Origin: Haematobia irritans
Lineage: Eukaryota > Arthropoda > Insecta > Diptera > Muscidae
NCBI RefSeq assembly: GCF_050003625.1
Contig: NC_134398.1
Coordinates: 196,547,700-196,611,699, forward strand
Direction: 5' to 3'
DNA length: 64,000 nt
Below, in pieces: positions 35,831 to 48,491 of the stretch. Position numbers and translations under genes: made by a program. Each line of letters opens with the position of its first letter. Positions within the stretch are counted from its first letter, which is position 1. Below the pieces are notes generated by a model. The model was not told the origin of the DNA. It worked only from the letters and a program-made list of their open reading frames with translations, and made no database searches.

Positions 35831-37186
35831 AAAGGTAGCCTTACTTCAATTCTATGTTTCTTTGGCTCAAAATCAATATCAAAATCATTATTGTAAAAAG
35901 AAAATCTGTGGAACCGGGCAAGCTTTTTTTTCCAGTGTATGTATAATAAAAGTATTGCTAAATATATTTTGAAATGTACTATGACATTAATGATAACTCT
36001 AATAATGTTGTTTGTCTAAATTTGATTTCTGAATAGAAAAAAATATATAACTGAATATAGGCAAATATCCTCGAATTTAATTCGTATATACCACACTTGG
36101 CAAAATACAAAGAAATACCACATAAATATTGTAATTAACTTAAGTATCCTGATGGATGAACAATAAACATACCTATACAGAATTACTGTTCGCATTGAGA
36201 TGTTACACATACATGTATGTTTACACAAGTGTATGCTATGCATAAAATAAAGCTCTCTAACTCCCTCTCTCCCTCTCTCTCTCATACCCTAAGACACTTG
36301 AAAGTAGACAGCAACACTCAAAGGAGTATGGCCTAAAAACGCACAAATCCTTCTATATATGTTTGCTTTTGCATACGTATGGCACGCATACGTAAACACC
36401 TCTACACATTCATCCATTCGTAACATGAAATTCAACATGAGTGAGAAAGGCAAAAAACAAAAAAAAATACAAGTAGTTTCATGACTACTAAGTTCACTTA
36501 AAATAATAACCTTTATTGCTAAAAACCCCCAGTCAAGAGCCTACTCTCTTTCAATTCTTATGAAAGGATGCCAGACCAGAGAGCAGGGCAGAGCAGAGCA
36601 GAGTATGCTTGCTTTCAGTGTAAGAGGTAGCGGTCATGGTTTCACCATTTTATTTGACGTACACTCAGCTCTTCTACTTAATGATTTTGGAATGACATAT
36701 TATGGATAATGAAGATGATGTCGTTTGATCATTCTCATTGGCATTGTGTGAATATTACAGCAATGATGGTTTATTACTTAACCGAAAAGTTGTAATGACC
36801 CTTAAAGTGGCATTTATAAGCCTTTTACATCATATCATGAATATTCTCATTGATGTAAGTATGCGTGTTCTTCTATGAAATGTATATGTATGTATGTGTG
36901 CGGTGAAGAGAGTTTCAGGGACATATATTTCATATTTCCATTATGAAGTGTGGTTTATGTGAGGGCAGAAAAAGTCATAATATGGGCTGTACAGTGATCA
37001 ATTGAGTGTCATAGGCAATTGGATATAGTTGAGATTTTCAACACAAATCTAATTGGTCTTTACGGTTTAATAACCCTTCCTGATACATCCATATCGTCAC
37101 CAAATATTCTTCCGTTTTTATGGCCAAATGTTATGTAAGCATACTTGAAAAAAATCGGCTGAAGTCTCTAGTGACCATAAAAGTAA
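35831..37186. other. Unassigned region, no gene seen
   Basis: Contains a CT-rich tract (36253-36283), GCAGA repeats near 36585-36603 and a TATG tract near 36880. Short open frames show no domain. Confidence 0.4.
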
Positions 37187-38999
37187 ACAAGTAAGTTCGG
37201 CCAGGCCGAATCTTATGTACCCTCCACCATGGATAGCGTAGAAACTTCTACGAAAGACTATCATCCACATTCGAATTACTTGGGTTGTGGTATCTTAAAA
37301 CTTCTTAACATCGTTTTCTAAATTGTGAGTTAGTCCATACATGGTATATATTAGACAAAAAAAGTTATGTATAGGTAAGTCTACAAATAATTACGAATAG
37401 ATATAGACTTTTGCACGGGTCGCTTATATGGGGGCTATATACAATTATGAACTTGATATGGACCAATTTTTGTGTGATTGGGGATCAATTTATCTGAGGG
37501 CTATATATAACTATGGACCGATATGGACCTAGTTAGGCATGGTTGTTAACGGCCATATACTAGCACAATGTACCAAATTTCAACTGACTCGGATGAAATT
37601 TGCTCCTCCAAGAGGCTCCAAAACCAAATCTCGGGATCGGTTTATATGCGGGCAATATATGATTATGGACTGATATGGACCACTTTTGGCATGGCTATTA
37701 CATACCATATACTGACATCACGTACCAAATTTCAACCAGATCGGATGAATTTTGCTTCTCAAAAAGGCACCGGAGGTCAAATCTGGGGATCGGTTTATAT
37801 GGGGGCTATATATAATTATGGACTGATATGAACCAATTCCTGCATGGTTGTTGGATACCATATACTAACATCACGTACCAAATTTCACCCGAATCAGATG
37901 GATTTTGTTCTTCCAAGGGGCTCCGGAGGTCAAATCTGGGGATTGGTTTATATAGGGGCTATATATAATTATGGACCGATTTCGACCAATTTTTGCATTG
38001 GTGTTTGAGGCCATATATTAACACCACGCACCAAATTTCAACTGAATCATATCGATTTTGGTCTTCCAAGAGGCTCCGAAGTTCAAATCTGGTGATCGGT
38101 TTATATGGGGGCTATATATAATTATGGACCCATGTGGACCAATTGTTGCATGGTCATTAGAGACCATATACTAACACCATGTACCAAATTTCAGCCGGAT
38201 CGGATAAAATTTGCTTCTCTTAGAAGCTCCGCAAGCCAAATCTGGGGATCGGTTTATTAGGAGGCAATATATAATTATGGGCCGATGTGGACCAATTTTT
38301 GCATGCTTGTTAGAGACCATATACTGACACCATGTACCAAATTTCAGCCGGATCGGATGAAATTTGCTTCTCTTAGAGGCTCCGAAAGCCAAATCGGGGG
38401 ATCGGTTTATTAGGAGGCAATATATAATTATGGGCCGATGTGGACCAATTTTTGCATGCTTGTTAGAGACCATATACTGACACCATGTACTAAATTTCAG
38501 CCGGATCGGATGAAATTTGCTTCTCTTAGAGGCTCCGAAAGCCAAATCGGGGGATCGGTTTATATGGGGGCTATATATAATTATGGACCGATGTGGACCA
38601 ATTTTTGCATGATTGTTAGAGACCAAATACTAAATCCATGTACCAAATTTCAACCGGGTCGGATGAAATTTGCTTCTCTTAGAGGATCCGCAAGCCAAAT
38701 TTGGGGGTCTATACGTAAAAGTGGGGGCTATACGTAAAAGTGGACCAATATGGCCGATATGCAAAACCGTCTGACCTACATCAATAAAAACTACTTTTGC
38801 CAAGTTTCAAGTCGAAAGCTTGTTTCGTTCGGAAGTTAGCGTGATTTCAACAGACGGACGGACGGACATGCTCAGATCGACTCAGAATTTCACCACGACC
38901 CAAAATATATATACTTTATGGGGTCTTAGAGCAATATTACGATGTGTTACAAACGGAATGACAAATTTAATATATCCCCATCCTATGGTGGAAGGTTTA
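37187..38999 (-). mobile_element. DINE lineage A, near-complete, without 29-bp array
   Basis: Begins 'aacaagtaagttcggccagg' with hairpin TTCGGCCAGGCCGAA; spacer to ~37400; about nine 153-bp monomers (landmarks 38251, 38404, 38557); then 'caagtttcaagtcgaaagct', 'cagacggacggacggac', 'atatatatactttatggggt' and the CCATCCTATGGTGGA terminus. It shows the 29-bp array is an optional module. Confidence 0.8.
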
Positions 39000-39165
39000 C
39001 AAATTTTTAAACTTTATTATAATTAAAATTTCATTATTTTAAAAATATTTGTCCTAAATATTTTGTAAATTTCGCATCCTAAAGTTTAAGTTGCGTAATC
39101 TTTAATATCACGTAAATATTTTTTTTCAGTGTGGAGAAGTAAATTTCGTTCGATCCGTTTTTAAT
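39000..39165. other. Short unassigned spacer
   Basis: AT-rich. 'attttttttcagtgtgg' near 39118 resembles the end of the TA-MITE family. Confidence 0.3.
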
Positions 39166-39420
39166 GTCAACCTTACTCTTCAAAATACCCTAGGCACAAA
39201 ATTCCAATGGATTGAGATCCAGAGATTTTGGTGGTGGTGGTGGTGGTTAAGGCAAGTTGAGCGCGATGGTCTTGAGTCCTGTTAGAATGCCCATGAAATC
39301 TTTGTCTGCTCAAGGCCTCAATACAGTCTTTTGGACATTTTCTTAAAATTTTCTGCATTTATTTTCACATCGCTCGATGAATACGATTCAGTTTTCTGAA
39401 AATGGCCTTGGCAGTCAACG
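39166..39420 (-). pseudogene. Tc1/mariner transposase relic
   Basis: The reverse complement near 39235-39165 reads LDLNPLEFCA, a stop, then GILKSKV. This is the third-catalytic-residue region of a mariner-type transposase with the acidic residue in NPLE. A (CCA)n run precedes it. Upstream sequence is too decayed to place the other two acidic residues. Confidence 0.5.
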
Positions 39421-40854
39421 TGTTAATTGATTCAATTAAAACATTTCATTGATTGGTTAAAAGATTAAATTACTTTTTATTGGTTTTTATATTGGTTAAA
39501 AGATTAAATTACTTTTTATTGGTTTTTATTTATAATTAATTTTCGTTTAGATAATATATATTTTTTTTAGTAATTCTACAAGAGTTTATACTTTCTTATG
39601 CATTTAGATATGGGTTCAATCAATGAAACTAATTATTTCCAAAAAAAAAATTTGGAATAATAAAAATGTTAATTAGCATAATTAAAATTTTAATTGAAAA
39701 TTTAGAAATGTTCAATTATTCCTTTAATTGACTTTGCTTTTAAATTGGATTATAAAAAATTAATTATGTTTTCAGCTTCAGTTAACTTTCTAATTGGAAA
39801 TATTTTGGAGATTTTTTTTCCTGAGTATGTGAATTAGGTTTCATTAAATAAAATAAAGTTAGATCGTCTATAGGAATTGTCGTTGACAATTTTGTTTCTG
39901 AAGGTATTTCAATTTTCGTAAATACAATTTTGCTTTAAACTTTCAAATATTCTCTTTACTTTATTAAATCGTATAAAACTTTTCTGGTAAATTCACTACC
40001 TTCAATTTTTATTGGCTAACTAGAATATTCATATTTTATGTCTTCAATTTTAGCACTTAAGTACGGCGAATACATTTGCATAACCTTAACATAAATTTAA
40101 CTCTACTTATTTGCCATGGTTATTTTTGTTTTGTTTTTTCCAAGGATAAGGTGTCCCGACACCATTTAACGTAAGCAACCACCATAATTCCTCTATTGTC
40201 CCAAAGACCGCTTAAGAATGGCGACAAACAATTGTCACATTGGGTTTTTGTTTTCTTGGCTCTGATGTTCGACGGTAAATTATTTTGAATTAATTCAATT
40301 AAATAAAGTCGCACCTTTTTATCTATTTATTACCTGCTGGGGTGTTTTTCATTTGCGTTTTTTCTTGGTTGTAGTAACCAAGGTAAGGTAATAGATTCAA
40401 ACACACCCCCTTTTTTGGAAGAAAAATTTAATGTGAGGATAAGCTCACAGATATAGACGCTAAAAATTCATGCTAACTTGACTATCGTAATTGAAACGTG
40501 TAAAGTCGATGGAGTGAGCTAAAGTGAGAAGGGGTTATTTAGAGGGCCTTTTTGGGAGAGAGAATTTTGGAGAGTACTATTAAGTTTAAATTTAAACCAA
40601 ATGAAATTGTTTCGTTAGCTGAATTTAAATGAATATTTTTGTTAATATTACGAAGCCTTTTTCACCCGTGTATATGGGGATACCCATCATGGTTGCAAAT
40701 CAAGCAAAAAAATCTACCAAATTTTTAAGAAAATTTTATCAACAAGCAACCAAATAGAAAAATCTTATTTCGCAGTGTTTGATCAAATTTTTGTGATTAT
40801 TTTAAAATATCATTTCTTCGGAGGAAATGTTTTTTAATTCTATTAAAATTGTGT
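39421..40854. other. AT-rich region with short direct repeats, no gene seen
   Basis: Two direct copies of 'attggttaaaagattaaatt' occur near 39453 and 39492. 'aattaatttt'-type palindromes resemble TA-MITE interiors. Near 40690 'catggttgcaaatcaagc' and 'aaatctaccaaattt' form the flank of the next 29-bp array. Confidence 0.4.
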
Positions 40855-43800
40855 AAAAATTTTATTTTTATAGAACATTTATTTCTATAGAAATTTTTGT
40901 TACTTTTTTTTGCTATATTTTGTCCAAATTTCATTTCTACAGAAAATTTTGTGCAATTTTTTTTTCTACAGAAAATTTTTTCCAAATTTAATTTTATAGA
41001 AAATTTTGCCCAAATTTTATTTCTATAGAAAATTTTGTCAAAATGTTTTTCTATAGAAAACTTTGTCTAAATTTAATTCTACAGAAAATCTTGTCAAAAT
41101 TGTATTTCTATAAAAAATTTTGTCAAAATTTTATTTCTTATAAAATTTTGTCAAAATTTTATTTCTGTAGAAAATTTTTCAACATTTCGTTCTATAGAAA
41201 ATTTTGTTTCTAAATTTTACTTCTATATCAGATTTTGTCAACATGTTGTTCCTATAGAAGATTTTGTAAAAATTTTATTTCTATAGAAACTTTTGTCAAA
41301 ATTTCATTTGTATAGAAAATTTTGTCAAAATTTTATTTCTATAGAAAATTTCGTCAAAATTTTATTTCTACAGAAAATTTCGTCAAAATTCTATTCCTAC
41401 ACAAAATTTTGTCAAAATTTTATTTCTATAGAAAATCTTGTCAACATCTTATTTCTATAGAAAATTTTGTCAAAATTTTATTTCTTGGAAAATTTTGTCA
41501 AAATTATATTTCCATAGAAAATCTTGTCGACATCTTATTTCTATAGAAAATTTTGTCAAAATGTTATTTCTTGGAAAATTTTGTCAAAATTTTATTTGTG
41601 TAGAAGATTTTGTCAATATTTTGTTTCTAGAGAAAATTTGTTTCAAAATTTTATTTCTATAGAAGATTTTATCATTTTTGTTTCTGTAGAAAATTTTGTC
41701 AAAATTTTATTTATTTCTAAAGAAAATTTTGTCACAATTTTACTTTTATAGAAAATTTTGTCAAAATTTTTATTTCTATAGAAAATTGTGCCAAAATTTC
41801 ATTTTTGTAGAAAACTTTGTCCAAATTTATTTTTATAGAAAATTTTCTCTAAATTTTATTTCTATAGAAAATGTTGTCAAAATTTTATTTTATAGAAAAT
41901 TTTGTCAAAATTTTATTTCTATAGAAAATTTTGTTAAAATTTTATATCTATAGAAAATTTTGTCAAAATTTCATTTGTATAGAAAATTTTGTCAAAATTT
42001 TATTTCTACAGAAAATTTTCTATAAATTTTATTTCTATAGAAAATCTTGTCAACATCTTATTTCTATAGAAAATTGTGTCAAAATTTTATTTCTTGGAAA
42101 ATTTTGTCAAAATTTTATTTCTATAGAAAATCTTGTCAACATCTTATTTCTATAGAAAATTTTGTCAAAATGTTATTTCTCGGAAAATTTTGTCAAAATT
42201 TTATTTGTGTAGAAGATTTTGTCAATATTTTGTTTCTATAGAAAATTTGTTTCAAAATTTTATTTCTATAGAAGATTTTATCATTTTTGTTTCTGTAGAA
42301 GATTTTGTCAAAATTTTATTTATTTCTAAAGAAAATTTTGTCAAAATTTTACTTTTATAGAAAATTTTGTCAAAATTTCATTTTTGTAGAAAACTTTGTC
42401 CAAATTTATTTTTATAGAAAATTTTCTCTAAATTTTATTTCTATAGAAAATTTTGTCAAAATTTTATTTCTACAGAAAATTTTGTATAAATTTTATTTCC
42501 ATAGAAAATTTTGTCAAAATTTCATTTGTATAGAAAATTTTGTCAAAATTTTATTTCTACAGAAAATTTCGTCAAAATTTTATTCCTACTCAAAATTTTG
42601 TCAAAATTTTATTTCTATAGAAAATCTTGTCAACATCTTATTTCGATAGAAAATTTTGTCCAAAATGTATTTCTTTAGAAATATTTTTGTCAAAATTTTA
42701 TTTCAATAGAAAATTTGTCTAAATTTTATTTTTATACACAATGTTGTTAAAATTTTATTTCTATAGAAAATTTTGTCCAAATTTTGTTTCTATAGAAAAT
42801 TTTTGCAAATTTTTATTTCTATAGAAAATCTTATCAACATCTTATTTCTATAGAAAATTTTGTCAAAATTTTATTTCTTGGAAAATTTTGTCAAAATTTA
42901 ATTTCTGTAGAAAATTTTGTCAATATTTTGTTTCTATAGAAAATTTGTTTCAAAATTTTATTTCTATAACAGATTTTGTCAACATTTTGTTTCTATAGAA
43001 GATTTTGTCAAAATTTTATTTATTTCTAAAGAAAATGTTGACAAAATTTTATTTCTATAGAAAATTTTGTCAAAATTTTATTTCTATAGAAAATTTTGTA
43101 AAAATTTTATTTCTATAGAAAATTTTGTCAAAATTTTATTTCTATAGAAAATTTTGTAAAAATTTTATTTCTATAGAAAATTTTGTAAAAATTTTATTTC
43201 TATAGAAAATTTTGTCAAAATTTTATTTCTATAGAATATTTTATCAAAATTTTATTTCTATGGAAAATGTTTTTAAAATTTTATTTCTAAAGAAAATTTT
43301 GTCAAAATTTAAGAATTTGTCAAAGTTTCATTTCCTTAGAAAATGTCAAAACTTTATTTCTATAAAAAATTTTGTCAAAATTTTATTTCTATAGAAAATG
43401 TTGTCAAAATTTTATTTCTATAGAAAATTTTGCCAAAATTTCATTTTTGTAGGAAATTTTGTCCAAATTTCATTTTTATAGAAAATTTTCTCTAAATTTT
43501 ATTTCTATAGAAAATGTTGTCAAAATTTTATTTCTATAGAAAATTGTGTCAAAATTTCATTTTTGTAGAAAATTTTGTCCAAATTTCATTTTTATAGAAA
43601 ATTTTCTCTAAATTTTATTTCTGTCGAACATTTTGACAAAATTTTATTTCTATAGAAAATGTTGTCAAAATTTTATTTCTACAGAAAATTTTGTTAAAAT
43701 TTTATTTCTATAGAAAATTTTGTAAAAATTGTATTTCTATAGAAAAAATTTTATTTCTATAGAAAATTGTGTCAAAATTTTATTTCTATAGAAAATTGTG

Positions 43801-43935
43801 TCAAAATTTCATTTCGATAGAAAAATTTGGCCAAATTTTATTTCGATAGAAAATGTTGTATATATAATATATTTCTTTAGAAATATGTGGTCTAAAGTTT
43901 ATATCAATAGAAAATTTATTTGACGTGGAATCAAA
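40855..43935 (+). repeat. Large 29-bp satellite array with a 609-bp higher-order repeat
   Basis: About 3.1 kb. A block with 'atgttatttcttggaaaatt' at 41561 recurs with one change at 42170, an offset of 609 bp or exactly 21 x 29, and neighbouring variants recur in the same order. The right flank is 'attctaccaatttaccaaac' at ~43944. Confidence 0.9.
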
Positions 43936-43981
43936 ACATCAAGAATTCTACCAATTTACCAAACACTAAAAAATCTACTAC

Positions 43982-45532
43982 ACACAAAAAAAATCCAATT
44001 AATCCAATTAATTTTTTAATTGAAATGTCTTCAATCACAGAATTAAATTAAATCAATTTAAAAAATTAATTGATACTATTGATTTTTGTGATTGATTTTT
44101 TTCAATTAAAAAATTTGTTGAATCAATCAAACTTTTAATATAATATTTTTATACCCACCACCATAGAATGGTGACGGGGGTATAATAAGTTTGTCATTCC
44201 GTTTGTAAGACATCGATATATCGATTTCCGACTATATAAAGTATATATATTATTGATCTGCAGGCAGGTCAAGTTCGAAGATGGGCTATATCAGTCCAGG
44301 TTTTGATATAGTCCCCATATAAACCGGCCTCCCGATTTGAGGTCTAGGGTTTATAGAAACCGTAGTTTTTATCCCATATGCCTGAAATTGGAAATCTAGA
44401 GGTATTTTAGAACCAAAAAGAGGTGTGCTAAAAATGGTGAGTATCGGTCCATGATTTGGTATAGCCCCCATATAGACCGATCTCCCGATTTGTGGTCTTG
44501 GGCTTATAGAAACCGTAGTTTTTATCCAATATGCCTGAAATTGAAAATCTACAGGTATTTTAGGACCATAAAATGATGTGCTGAAAATGATGAGAATAGA
44601 TTCATGTTTTGATATAGCCCCAATATAGACCGATCTCCAGATTTTACTTCTTGAGCTTAAAAAAACCGTAATTTTTATCCAATTTGTATGAAATGGGAAA
44701 TCTAGAGGTATTGTAGGACCACAAATACGTGTGCCGATAATAGCGTGTATTTAGTTTAGCCCCCATATCGACCGATCTCCCGATTTTACCTTTTGGGCAT
44801 GTAGAAACCTTAGTTGTGGTTCACTTCGCCTGAAATTGAAAATCTGGAGGTTTTCAGGACCTTAAATAGGTGTACAAAAATGATTTTATTATTTGGGATT
44901 CTAGAAACCGAAGTTTTTATGCCCATATGTCCATATTTCAGTATAGCTCCCATGTCCATATTTTAGTATAGCTCCCATAAGACCGATCTTCCGATTTAAC
45001 TCCTTGGGTTTCTTGAAATTATAAATATACTGGTATTTTAGACTCACAAAATCATGTATCGGATTTAGTTCTTTTCCGTCCATTTGGTAAGGCCGATTTC
45101 ACTTCTTGAGTTTATAGAAGGCGCACTGATCATGAAAATTGCTTGAAACTGAATGTAATGAATGGGGGTGAAAATCTACAGATTTTAGATTTCAAATCAA
45201 GGCGTTATTTCATCATTTTCTTGCACACTTACAAGAGATGTTAATGATTCCTCTAAAACTCAAACAAAAATGGTCCTTATAAATCCAGAATCTGATATAG
45301 TCTTCATAGGTAAAATCTTTACATTTATCTCCGGGAAGTGTACTGATTGAACTGCATTGCTTGGGAGAATATATGTCAGCAAACCCCCCTGGAATTTGAA
45401 AGGAGACTATAATATTTGATTCATGGTGGTGGGTATTAAAGATTCGGCCCGGCCGAACTTACTGCTGTATATATGTTACTTGTTTAAAACTCAATTAATA
45501 CTTTAATTGGAAAAACTTTTGTGAATTTTTTT
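43982..45532. mobile_element. TA-MITE with CACACAAAAAAAA-like ends, split by a DINE C element
   Basis: The left end 'ctacacacaaaaaaaatcc' and right end 'aatttttttctgtgtag' are inverted repeats bounded by TA. The interior has AATTAATTTTTTAATTG palindromes. The MITE itself is ~215 bp (43982-44147 plus 45484-45532). A related copy begins at ~63766. Confidence 0.65.
44148..45483 (+). mobile_element. DINE lineage C, near-complete
   Basis: TATACCCACCACCATAGAATG terminus; 'ttccgactatataaagtata' and 'tattgatctgcaggcagg' block; a few lineage C monomers ('atagcccccatatagaccga', 'tcccgatttg', 'aaaccgtagtttttat'); spacer; hairpin TTCGGCCCGGCCGAA; 'atgttacttgttt'. It is the smallest full copy (1.34 kb) and the best template for lineage C. 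It lacks a 29-bp array. Confidence 0.8.
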
Positions 45533-46455
45533 CTGTGTAGTTTTAGCAGATTTCTACCAACTGTGGCAACCGTGATACTCATACATATATATGTGTCCAT
45601 AGCAATTGCAAATCTGTATCGCTTTTGTAAATGTACATGCATTCGCTTGCCGTATGCATTCGGCTTATGCCTTAAGGACATGCCTGCCTTGCATATGTAA
45701 GGCCTTATTTTATTCTGCACCCATGGGAACCTTGGAAAATTGTTTGGTCTTTAGTCTTTATCGGTGGTCGCTGTCTGTGTTTGGATGATTGACTCAATGA
45801 CTGAGTAGCTGGTTTGGTTGACTGAATAGCATGCTGGCTGACTGACTGCCTGCCTTGGTTAGTTTACAGGTTGAGAGCCAGTTAGCCAAAGCTCAGCACG
45901 CTTTGGTGCAGGTAGACACTTAGCCCCAAAGAACACATACACACACACAAGCATGCAAGTATATTTACCAGAGGATACAAAAGTGACTCCAAGTGACTGC
46001 ATTAAGACTTTTTAAGCAAACAAAATGAAACGGATAACCGAAACGAACCATAGTAAACGAAAAAAGAAAATAAGAAGTAAAAGTCCTTCGAAGACAGAGT
46101 ACACAATGTCGCGCGTTTAATGTAAATCCCTTAATATTTGCATAATTTAAAATCAGTTTTTCGTTGTTGTACGAAAAAACTCTGTATGAATACAAGAGAA
46201 TTGCGATGGTAATGAGACCAAAGCTCAGTTCGACCATACCACAAAGCCTGCTATTTTGTACTAAATAATTCCTAAAGGGGTTCTTGTATTACTTGGTATG
46301 AATGTATTTTACAATAATAGCCCAGCAAAAGTTTTTGCAGCACAGTGCTCGATCTCGCATACCATTTTTCCCTAAGTGTGATCTTGCGTTATTTCATGGC
46401 CTCAGCGTACCAAGGTTCAACTTATGGTGCGAGGAAAAAAGTTTTTCAAATTATA
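45533..46455. other. Unassigned region, no gene seen
   Basis: Begins with the array flank 'atttctaccaactgtggcaa' (45549). Then GC-richer sequence with TGACTGACTGCCTGCC (45838-45860) and a CA tract near 45940. A CCCAGCAAAA string at ~46321 recalls the GTGC-MITE end but has no partner. Confidence 0.35.
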
Positions 46456-47351
46456 ACAAGTATATACGGCCGTAAGTTCGGCCAGGCCGAAGCTTATGTA
46501 CCCTCCACCATGGATTGCGTAGAAACTTCTATTGAAGACTGTCATCCACAATCGAATTACTTGGGTTGCGAAAACACTTGCTGATGGCAAAGTATTTTAA
46601 AACTTCCTAACACCATCTTATAAATTGCAAGGTAGTCTATACGGGATATATATTAAACTAAAAAAGGCCGATTAAATACGTATATAATTAAGTTTGACAA
46701 AATTTTCTACAAAAATAAAATTTTGACAAAGTTTTTCTATAGAAATAAAATTTTGACAAAATTTTCTATAGAAATAAAATTTTGACAAAATTTTCAATAG
46801 AAATAAAATTTTGATAGATTATTTTTGGTTCGAGTGGCAACCATGATTATGAATCGATATAGACCAATTTTTGTGTGATTGGGGATCGGCTATATATAAC
46901 TATAGACCGACATGGACCAAGTTTGGCATGGTTATAAGCGGCCATATACTACCACCACGTTCCAAATTTCAATCAGATCGGATGAATTTTGATCCTCCAA
47001 GAGGTTCCGGAGGTCATATCTGGGGATCGGTTTATATGGGGGCTATATATAATTATGGACCGATATGGACCAATTCGTGCATGGTTGTTAGAGACAATAT
47101 ACTTACACTACGTACCAAATTTCAACGGGATCGAATGAATTTTGCTCCTGCAAGAGGCTCCGGAAGTCAAATTTGGGGATCGCTTTATATGAGGGCTATA
47201 TAATTATGGACCGATATTTACCAATTTTTGCATGGTTGTTAGAGACCATATACTAACGCCACGTACCAAATTTCAACAGTATCGGATGAATTTTGCTCCT
47301 CTAGGAGGCTCCGGAGGTCAAATCTGGGGATCGATTTATATGGGGTCTATT
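46456..47351 (-). mobile_element. DINE lineage A, cut by a mariner insertion
   Basis: Hairpin end (TTCGGCCAGGCCGAA) and spacer, about four 29-bp units (46690-46815), the shared junction 'gattatttttggttcgagtg', and about three 153-bp monomers to the insertion at 47354. The sequence beyond the insertion does not continue the array, so the TATACCC end is missing. Confidence 0.75.
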
Positions 47352-47353
47352 TA

Positions 47354-48285
47354 AAGGGTGATTTGTTAAGAGCTTGATAACTTGTTTTAAAAAAAAACGC
47401 ATAAAATTTGCAAAATCTCATCGGTTCTTTATTTGAAACGTTAGATTGGTCCATGACATTTACTTTTTGAAGATAATTTCATTTAAATGTTGACCGCGCC
47501 TGCGTCTTAGGTGGTCCATTCGGAAAGTCCAATTTTGGGCAACTTTTTCGAGCATTTCGGCCGGAATAGCCCGAATTTCTTCGGAAATGTTGTCTTCCAA
47601 AGCTGGAATAGTTGCTGGCTTATTTCTGTAGACTTTAGACTTCACGTAGCCCCACAAAAAATAGTCTAAAGGCGTCAAATCGCATGATCTTGGTGGCCAA
47701 CTTACCGGTCCATTTCTTGAGATGAATTGTTCTCCGAAGTTTTCCCTCAAAATGGCCATAGAATCGCGAGCTGTGTGGCATGTAGCGCCATCTTGTTGAA
47801 ACCACATGTCAACCAAGTTCAGTTCTTCCATTTTTGGCAACAAAAAGTTTGTTAGCATCGAACGATAGCGATCGCCATTCACCGTAACGTTGCGTCCAAC
47901 AGCATCTTTGAAAAAATACGGTCCAATGATTCCACCAGCGTACAAACCACACCAAACAGTGCATTTTTCGGGATGCATGGGCAGTTCTTGAACGGCTTCT
48001 GGTTGCTCTTCACTCCAAATGCGGCAATTTTGCTTATTTACGTAGCCATTCAACCAGAAATGAGCCTCATCGCTGAACAAAATTTGTCGATAAAAAAGCG
48101 GATTTTCTGCCACTGATTTTGGTAATAAAATTCAATGATTTGCAAGCGTTGCTCGTTAGTAAGTCTATTCATCATGAAATGTCAAAGCATGCTGAGCATC
48201 TTTCTCTTTGACACCATGTCTGAAATCCCACGTGATCTGTCAAATACTAATGCATGAAAATCCTAACCTCAAAAGAATCACCCTT
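47354..48285 (-). mobile_element. DD41D mariner internal-deletion derivative, copy 1
   Basis: 932 bp between TA dinucleotides (47352-47353, 48286-48287). The ends read AAGGGTGATT on both sides, diverging after ~10 bp. Nearly identical to the element at 50530-51460 and carrying the same deletion, so it spread in this shortened form. Reading direction of the transposase is minus. Confidence 0.9.
47460..48175 (-). pseudogene. DD41D (rosa-like) mariner transposase, N-terminal domain deleted
   Basis: ATG at 48175 starts a 20-residue stub (NRLTNEQRLQIIEFYYQNQ). A deletion then removes roughly 110 residues, including the helix-turn-helix region, and shifts the frame. The 217-codon frame that follows is intact to its stop and holds SDEAHFWLNGYV (first D), WFQQDGATCHTAR (second D) and CDLTPLDYFLWG (third D, 41 residues later). 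All catalytic residues remain, but the first codon of that frame is GTG and DNA binding is lost. Family name follows the DD41D spacing known from the rosa group. Confidence 0.85.
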
Positions 48286-48287
48286 TA

Positions 48288-48491
48288 GAAACTTTTGACT
48301 ATGAGCTATAGTCAGATTGAGACAAAGCACCCATAGACATATATCCCTTAATTTTCTTAAATATGCATCTGCGATTTATCTCCCAGACCTATATGTTACC
48401 CCACAAATGCTTATGATTACTAATTCTGTAATGGTGGTTTAGGGTATGATATAGTCGGCCCCGCCCGACTTTCTACTTTACTTACTTGTTT
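48288..48491 (+). mobile_element. DINE lineage B hairpin end
   Basis: 'gtttagggtatgatatagtc' followed by AGTCGGCCCCGCCCGACT and 'cttacttgtt'. The upstream ~150 bp is diverged hairpin-proximal sequence. Confidence 0.7.

Noticed and set aside
32592..35942. A single 3.3-kb element between ACACTGTAAAAAAGGC and the complement of GCTTTTTTTTCCAGTGTATG
   Set aside because: The ends are short and T-rich, no target duplication is evident, and the interior is a mix of unrelated pieces; probably chance.
40120..40314. 64-residue minus-strand frame (MRLYLIELIQNN...)
   Set aside because: No domain, no splice or repeat support; length is expected by chance in this much sequence.
41322..42649. Series of KFYFYRKFCQNFISIENF-type frames
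   Set aside because: Translations of the 29-bp satellite; all three frames are open by construction.
27283..43935. CRISPR-like regular repeats
   Set aside because: 29-bp units are head-to-tail without spacers, in eukaryotic DNA with introns and DINE elements.
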